Assembly (NCBI GenBank): GCA_964440935.1
Contig: CAYTTY010000041.1
Coordinates: 1-36,017, forward strand
DNA: 36,017 bases
Direction of reading: 5' to 3'
Source: WJJR01 sp964440935
GTDB lineage: Bacteria > Zixibacteria > MSB-5A5 > WJJR01
Part shown: positions 32,509 to 36,017 of the stretch, one piece after another
Layout: every line of letters begins with the position of its first letter
How positions within the stretch are numbered: the stretch's first letter is position 1
Notes under the pieces: generated by a model
Seen by the model: the letters and a program-made list of their open reading frames with translations, nothing else
Told to the model about the DNA's origin: nothing
Databases searched by the model: none
Program-made: the position numbers and the translations under genes

Positions 32509-32756
32509 AATAGCAATCCTCGTTCAATCAGTCACAACATCGCCCGATGGCTCTTTGAATCCATCGACGAAAAGATCGGGGATTATAGGTGATCGGAGGG
32601 GCTGGAAAAAGGGAAGATCTGCAGTTCACCCCTCGATTGCCCGCTACTTCGAATAAGCAGCACCACAGCAAAAGAAATCTTGAATAAAGAGAGAAACAGT
32701 CCGTATTGATCCTGTTCGCGCTCCACAATCGCACTCTCACTAAGGAGCCCAATACT

Positions 32757-34172
32757 ATGGGTGACACCACCATTTCCGGCCTCAATGGCGGAACGACCAC
32801 AGTCGCCGCCGAGGCGGTCGATGAATTGAGAAGCCAGTTGAAGGGATCAGTCTTATTGTCCGGTGACGACGGATACGATGACGCGCGCACGATTTGGAAC
32901 GCAATGATCGATCGGCATCCGGCACTCATCGCTCAATGCGCGAATGACGATGATATTGCCGCCGCCGTCACGTTTGCCAAGGCGAACGCCACGCTCGTTT
33001 CGATCAAAGGGGCCGGACACAACATCGCCGGAAACGCTGTCTGTGACGGCGGCTTCATGATCGATCTCTCGCAGATGAACAATGTCAGCGTGGACGCCGA
33101 CAAACGGACAGCACGGGTTGGCCCGGGTGCGACGCTGGCCGATGTCGACAAGGCAACCCAGGCACACGGACTGGCTGTTCCAACCGGCATCAATTCGACT
33201 ACGGGAATTGCCGGATTGACCCTGGGAGGGGGCTTTGGCTGGCTCTCTCCGAAACATGGATTGACGGTGGACAATCTTGTATCTGCCGAGGTCATCACGG
33301 CTGATGGTGAAAAGGTCACGGCTTCCGAGAACGATCATGCTGATCTCTTTTGGGCCATCCGGGGAGGGGGCGGAAACTTCGGAATCGTCTCCAGCTTCGA
33401 GTTCTCACTGCATCCGGTCGGCCCGGATGTGCTGGCAGGGCTCATTGTTTATCCACAGACTGACGCCGGCGATCTGTTCAAGAAATACCGGGAACTGACG
33501 AAGTCGTTGAACGACGACACCTGTGTGTGGGTGGTCCTGCGCAAAGCCCCGCCGCTGCCGTTTCTCCCGGAGAGCGTGCATGGCACAGATGTGTTTGTGT
33601 TCGCAACCTGTCATATCGGTGATCAGAAGTCCGGCGAAGCCGTGCTGGATACGATTCGGGGCTTCGGCACACCGGCCGGAGAGCATGTCGGCATGATGCC
33701 GTTTGCCGACTGGCAACAGGCCTTTGATCCGCTGCTGACCCCGGGAGTGCGAAACTACTGGAAGTCGAACAACTTCGCGGAGCTTTCCGATGGGGCCATC
33801 GACGCGTTGGTTGCCTCGGCAGCAAAGTTGCCGTCCGATCACTGTGAAGTGTTCGTAGGTGCACTCGGAGGCGCCGTCGGACGGGTCGCGCCCGATGCAA
33901 TGGCATACGCACACCGTGATGCCAATTTCGTCATGAATGTGCACGGCCGCTGGGAGAGCGCAGCCGATGACGACGCCGTCATCTCATGGTCGCGCGATCT
34001 CTACAAATCGACGTTGCCATTTGCGACAGGCGGAGTGTATGTCAACTTTATGACCGAAGAAGAAACCGACCGGATCAAGGCCGCCTACGGCCCCAATTAC
34101 GACAAGCTGGTTGCAACGAAGAAGAAGTACGACCCGGACAACCTGTTCCGAATGAACCAAAACATCAAGTAA
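32757..34172 (+). CDS. BBE-type FAD-linked oxidase (6-hydroxynicotine-oxidase-like)
   Basis: Flavoprotein oxidoreductase of 471 residues. The PCMH-type FAD-binding domain spans about 40-225. SIKGAGHNIAGNAVCDGGF contains H88, the position that carries the 8-alpha-histidyl FAD link in this family; the second (cysteinyl) link seen in berberine bridge enzymes seems absent, since GGGFGWLSPKHGLTVDN has Thr/Val where Cys would be. The C-terminal BBE domain ends YDPDNLFRMNQNIK. There is no signal peptide, so it is cytoplasmic. ATG 32757 is set by AAGGAG nine bases upstream; the open frame begins earlier at 32706. A solitary plus-strand gene, divergent from proS and facing a terminator. The substrate (alcohol, sugar or amine) cannot be told. 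Confidence 0.9.
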   Translation: MGDTTISGLNGGTTTVAAEAVDELRSQLKGSVLLSGDDGYDDARTIWNAMIDRHPALIAQCANDDDIAAAVTFAKANATLVSIKGAGHNIAGNAVCDGGFMIDLSQMNNVSVDADKRTARVGPGATLADVDKATQAHGLAVPTGINSTTGIAGLTLGGGFGWLSPKHGLTVDNLVSAEVITADGEKVTASENDHADLFWAIRGGGGNFGIVSSFEFSLHPVGPDVLAGLIVYPQTDAGDLFKKYRELTKSLNDDTCVWVVLRKAPPLPFLPESVHGTDVFVFATCHIGDQKSGEAVLDTIRGFGTPAGEHVGMMPFADWQQAFDPLLTPGVRNYWKSNNFAELSDGAIDALVASAAKLPSDHCEVFVGALGGAVGRVAPDAMAYAHRDANFVMNVHGRWESAADDDAVISWSRDLYKSTLPFATGGVYVNFMTEEETDRIKAAYGPNYDKLVATKKKYDPDNLFRMNQNIK

Positions 34173-34193
34173 GCACCGCGACATAACAAGAGA

Positions 34194-34219
34194 GCCCGGG
34201 CCACCTGCTTGGCCCGGGC
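34194..34219. terminator. Bidirectional hairpin between convergent genes
   Basis: A perfect 10-bp stem GCCCGGGCCA/TGGCCCGGGC with a 6-base loop, 21 bp after the FAD-oxidase stop and 56 bp from the end of the opposing gene. There is no strong T-run on either strand, so it may act with Rho or simply block 3' exonucleases. Confidence 0.6.
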
Positions 34220-34275
34220 ATCTCCCCCTCACTGGTGTCCGTACGCATCGGCGTACCGTTACACCAACTGGCTGG

Positions 34276-35172
34276 TTATGGCCCCAGCGGGTCGACCGTG
34301 CATGGCGGGATCGTGCCGTTGAAGAACAGATGGTCGATTAAGGCATTGAGGTCAACCGCATCGGAGACGCCGTCGCAGTTGAGGTCGGCAAAGCGATCGA
34401 AGCAGGTACTAATAGTAAGCGTTCCTTCACCAAAATTATCTCCGATGTCTGACCAGTCGAGGAAGTATGCGAAGAGATTCGCGTCAGTGCTTTCTTCAAT
34501 CTGCAGGACATGCCATGTGCCGTACTCAATGACCGTCGTCTTTGGTCCATCCGGGGCCAAGTAGGTCACGACTAACTGCTGAAACTGACTCGGCCCCCAG
34601 CCCGTAGCGTCTGCCACGTAGGTCCCACCTGGTATGTTCGCGGTCACGGCAGGGATGTCATTAACTGAAATGCAGTCAGAAGTCGCATCAAGTACGACCT
34701 CAGTCTCTCCAACGTACACAGTGCAGGCCCCTGAGTTGTCAGCCGTCGGACCAATATCACATAGCATTGCGTATGCGCTGTAGCCAGCCGAGGTACCTAT
34801 TGGGAAGGCGGCGATCCCCGGAATGTCAACTCTATCATTCTTGTTCGTTGGGCCCGGTAGAATGTTGTGATAACGAAGCAACACAGCCTCGATCGATATA
34901 CCTGGACTTGATTCGATGCTTCCAGAAACAGATACGGCATATGTGTCCGCAGGTAGATTGAAGATCGGGACGGCAGGCGAACTGTCCAGAAGAACGCAAT
35001 TGTCCTTAGTGTCAACCACAAACTCGTAGCTGCTGGCGGCATTGCCACTCTCGAACGATACAATCAGAATGAACACAGCGATCACAATGCGCTTAATAGT
35101 CCGTCTGCATTGTTTTTGCGTCCCACTCATCAAGATCGTCGCATAGCTCGTGATCTCGGAATCGATGACCAT
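34276..35172 (-). CDS. Secreted two-repeat protein with dockerin-like C-terminus
   Basis: 298-residue exported protein of unknown function. Signal peptide about 1-46 (basic TIKR, hydrophobic IVIAVFILIVSF, cleavage near GNAA). Two related repeat units follow: one from NCVLLDSSPAVPIFNLPADT and one from DCISVNDIPAVTANIPGGTY, each a Cys-led beta-rich block of about 55 residues. At 261-291 the chain ends in a dockerin-type calcium-binding loop (DLNCDGVSDAVDLNALIDHL followed by FFNGTIPPC), a C-terminal mark frequent on secreted proteins of Zixibacteria-like genomes. ATG 35172 has GGAGG five bases upstream; the frame is open to 35352 but without a ribosome site. It may be anchored or sorted through the dockerin-like tail; no cohesin is in view. 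Confidence 0.75.
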   Translation of the reverse strand: MVIDSEITSYATILMSGTQKQCRRTIKRIVIAVFILIVSFESGNAASSYEFVVDTKDNCVLLDSSPAVPIFNLPADTYAVSVSGSIESSPGISIEAVLLRYHNILPGPTNKNDRVDIPGIAAFPIGTSAGYSAYAMLCDIGPTADNSGACTVYVGETEVVLDATSDCISVNDIPAVTANIPGGTYVADATGWGPSQFQQLVVTYLAPDGPKTTVIEYGTWHVLQIEESTDANLFAYFLDWSDIGDNFGEGTLTISTCFDRFADLNCDGVSDAVDLNALIDHLFFNGTIPPCTVDPLGP

Positions 35173-35355
35173 CTCTACCTCCGTCTGAATGAAAGTGACT
35201 GATACACAATTCGCAATTCGCTGCGGTTCTCGAAAATGCGACGCACCTGTCAATCGGCACACAATCACGCATTTCATGCAAGAGATAGGGTCGAAGATCG
35301 TGATCTGTAGAACACTGGCTAAAACAAAGAGACAGCAATGCGAAGTGATCAAATC

Positions 35356-36017
35356 TCAAAATGATGGCGATCTATACCACACGGTAACTCCCGCGGCTAA
35401 AGAATCTGTCAAATCCGGTGGCGGAGCTACGGAGAGATGCTGTGTGTAGCGCTCAGTGAAGCCGTCTCCAAAGGTGACGGACTCACAGACAAAGGACGCG
35501 TCGAGGTGATAGTACAGGTGTGGATATGACTCGCATTCTTCAACGTGCAGCGTATATCCCCTCCCCGCCTCAGGCTCGAACATTGCAACTATTGCTACAG
35601 GGGACAGCATCTGACCAAGCTGAGTCTGCTCTACGGTGACGTATGCAAGTTCGCGTCCCCTGCCGAGCCCGGAGCGGATAAAGTACTCGTGATCCCAAGG
35701 GGGACTACAACCTCGCAGATCACGTGGATCAAGTATTGTGAAACAGGCGTTCCCCAGTCGATTGTTCGCCCCTCCCAGAAGAAGCTCCTCGTTGTCGTCT
35801 CCGTTCACATCAAACACTCGGATCGCCAGATGATGATATTGGCCCTGATTCACATACTGGCCCTTCAGATTCCCATGTGTATCGTAGGTTGTGACGTGTG
35901 ATCGTGCTGGATTGGAGTTGCCAGAAATAACTAATACGAATCCTGTATCAGGTGGCGCAGCAGGGGGTCAATCCCAAAGTTAGTTGAAGTGTGAACGGCT
36001 CATTCGTTGTCATGCCG
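35356..36017 (-). pseudogene. Partial FG-GAP/VCBS-like protein, apparent frameshift, runs off the window
   Basis: The downstream frame encodes at least 200 residues containing VFDVNGDDNEELLLGGANNR, an FG-GAP/VCBS-like calcium-loop repeat, then a conserved-looking tail (CFTILDPRDLRG, ELAYVTVEQTQLGQMLSP, LYYHLDASFVCESVTFGDGF) ending at 35356. Reading upstream, the frame stops at 35968-35970. Removing one base from the five-G run at 35963-35967 joins it smoothly to another open frame (NEPFTLQLTLGLTP) that continues to the window edge. This suggests either a sequencing/assembly indel or a genuine recent frameshift. No function is assigned; proteins with such repeats are often beta-propeller-containing. 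A GTG at 35853 is an internal start only if the upstream part is dead. Confidence 0.55.

Noticed and set aside
32509..32756. T-box or other riboswitch leader for proS
   Set aside because: The 248-bp divergent gap shows no T-box sequence, no specifier hairpin and no terminator/antiterminator pair.

Overview
This window comes from a moderately GC-rich, Gram-negative-type bacterium. Two TonB-dependent receptors, a porin and several lipoproteins imply an outer membrane. A secreted protein near the right end closes with a dockerin-like tail (DLNCDGVSDAVDLNALIDHL followed by FFNG and a Cys) of the kind common in candidate phylum Zixibacteria and other FCB-group genomes. The Zixibacteria assignment is an inference from that tail and the overall style of the gene set, not a measured placement. 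No rRNA, CRISPR array or intact transposase is visible.

Left part (about 0.3-10.9 kb), all on the minus strand: a metal-acquisition locus bounded by two DtxR-family regulators. In transcription order it holds a DtxR-type regulator with an intact metal site (10303-10809), a TonB receptor with a CxxC in its plug (7899-10160), an OprO/P-like porin (6574-7818), an imelysin (M75) lipoprotein (5442-6545), a di-heme cytochrome oxidoreductase lipoprotein (4007-5410) and a FecA-like TonB receptor (1427-3901). Beyond a 700-bp repeat-rich gap lies a second DtxR-like regulator whose metal ligands are partly lost. Three TTAG-N6-CTAA palindromes flank the intact regulator. One lies inside its promoter spacer and one just ahead of the receptor, so a metal-responsive, autoregulated regulon is likely.

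Middle part (11-18 kb): a mixed set. It contains an asparagine-synthetase-like protein without the glutaminase Cys, an orphan Cas4/RecB-like Fe-S nuclease, a TIGR03279-type radical SAM/DUF512 protein, a small membrane protein plus winged-helix regulator preceded by three TTTCC-N5-GGAAA operators over a sigma70-like promoter, tRNA-Gly(CCC), and a two-domain polyphosphate:AMP phosphotransferase. The gaps carry several families of palindromic, MITE-like repeats.

Right part (18-32.5 kb), minus strand: a classic translation/RNA operon reading proS, rimP, nusA, infB, DUF503, rbfA, DHH phosphoesterase (nrnA-like), truB, ribF, rpsO, pnp, M16 protease. It ends in a strong intrinsic terminator whose 3' arm also carries the Shine-Dalgarno of the next gene (the polyphosphate enzyme). 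The last 3.5 kb hold a plus-strand BBE-type FAD oxidase, a convergent-gene terminator, the dockerin-tailed secreted protein, and a partial FG-GAP-like gene with an apparent frameshift at the window edge.
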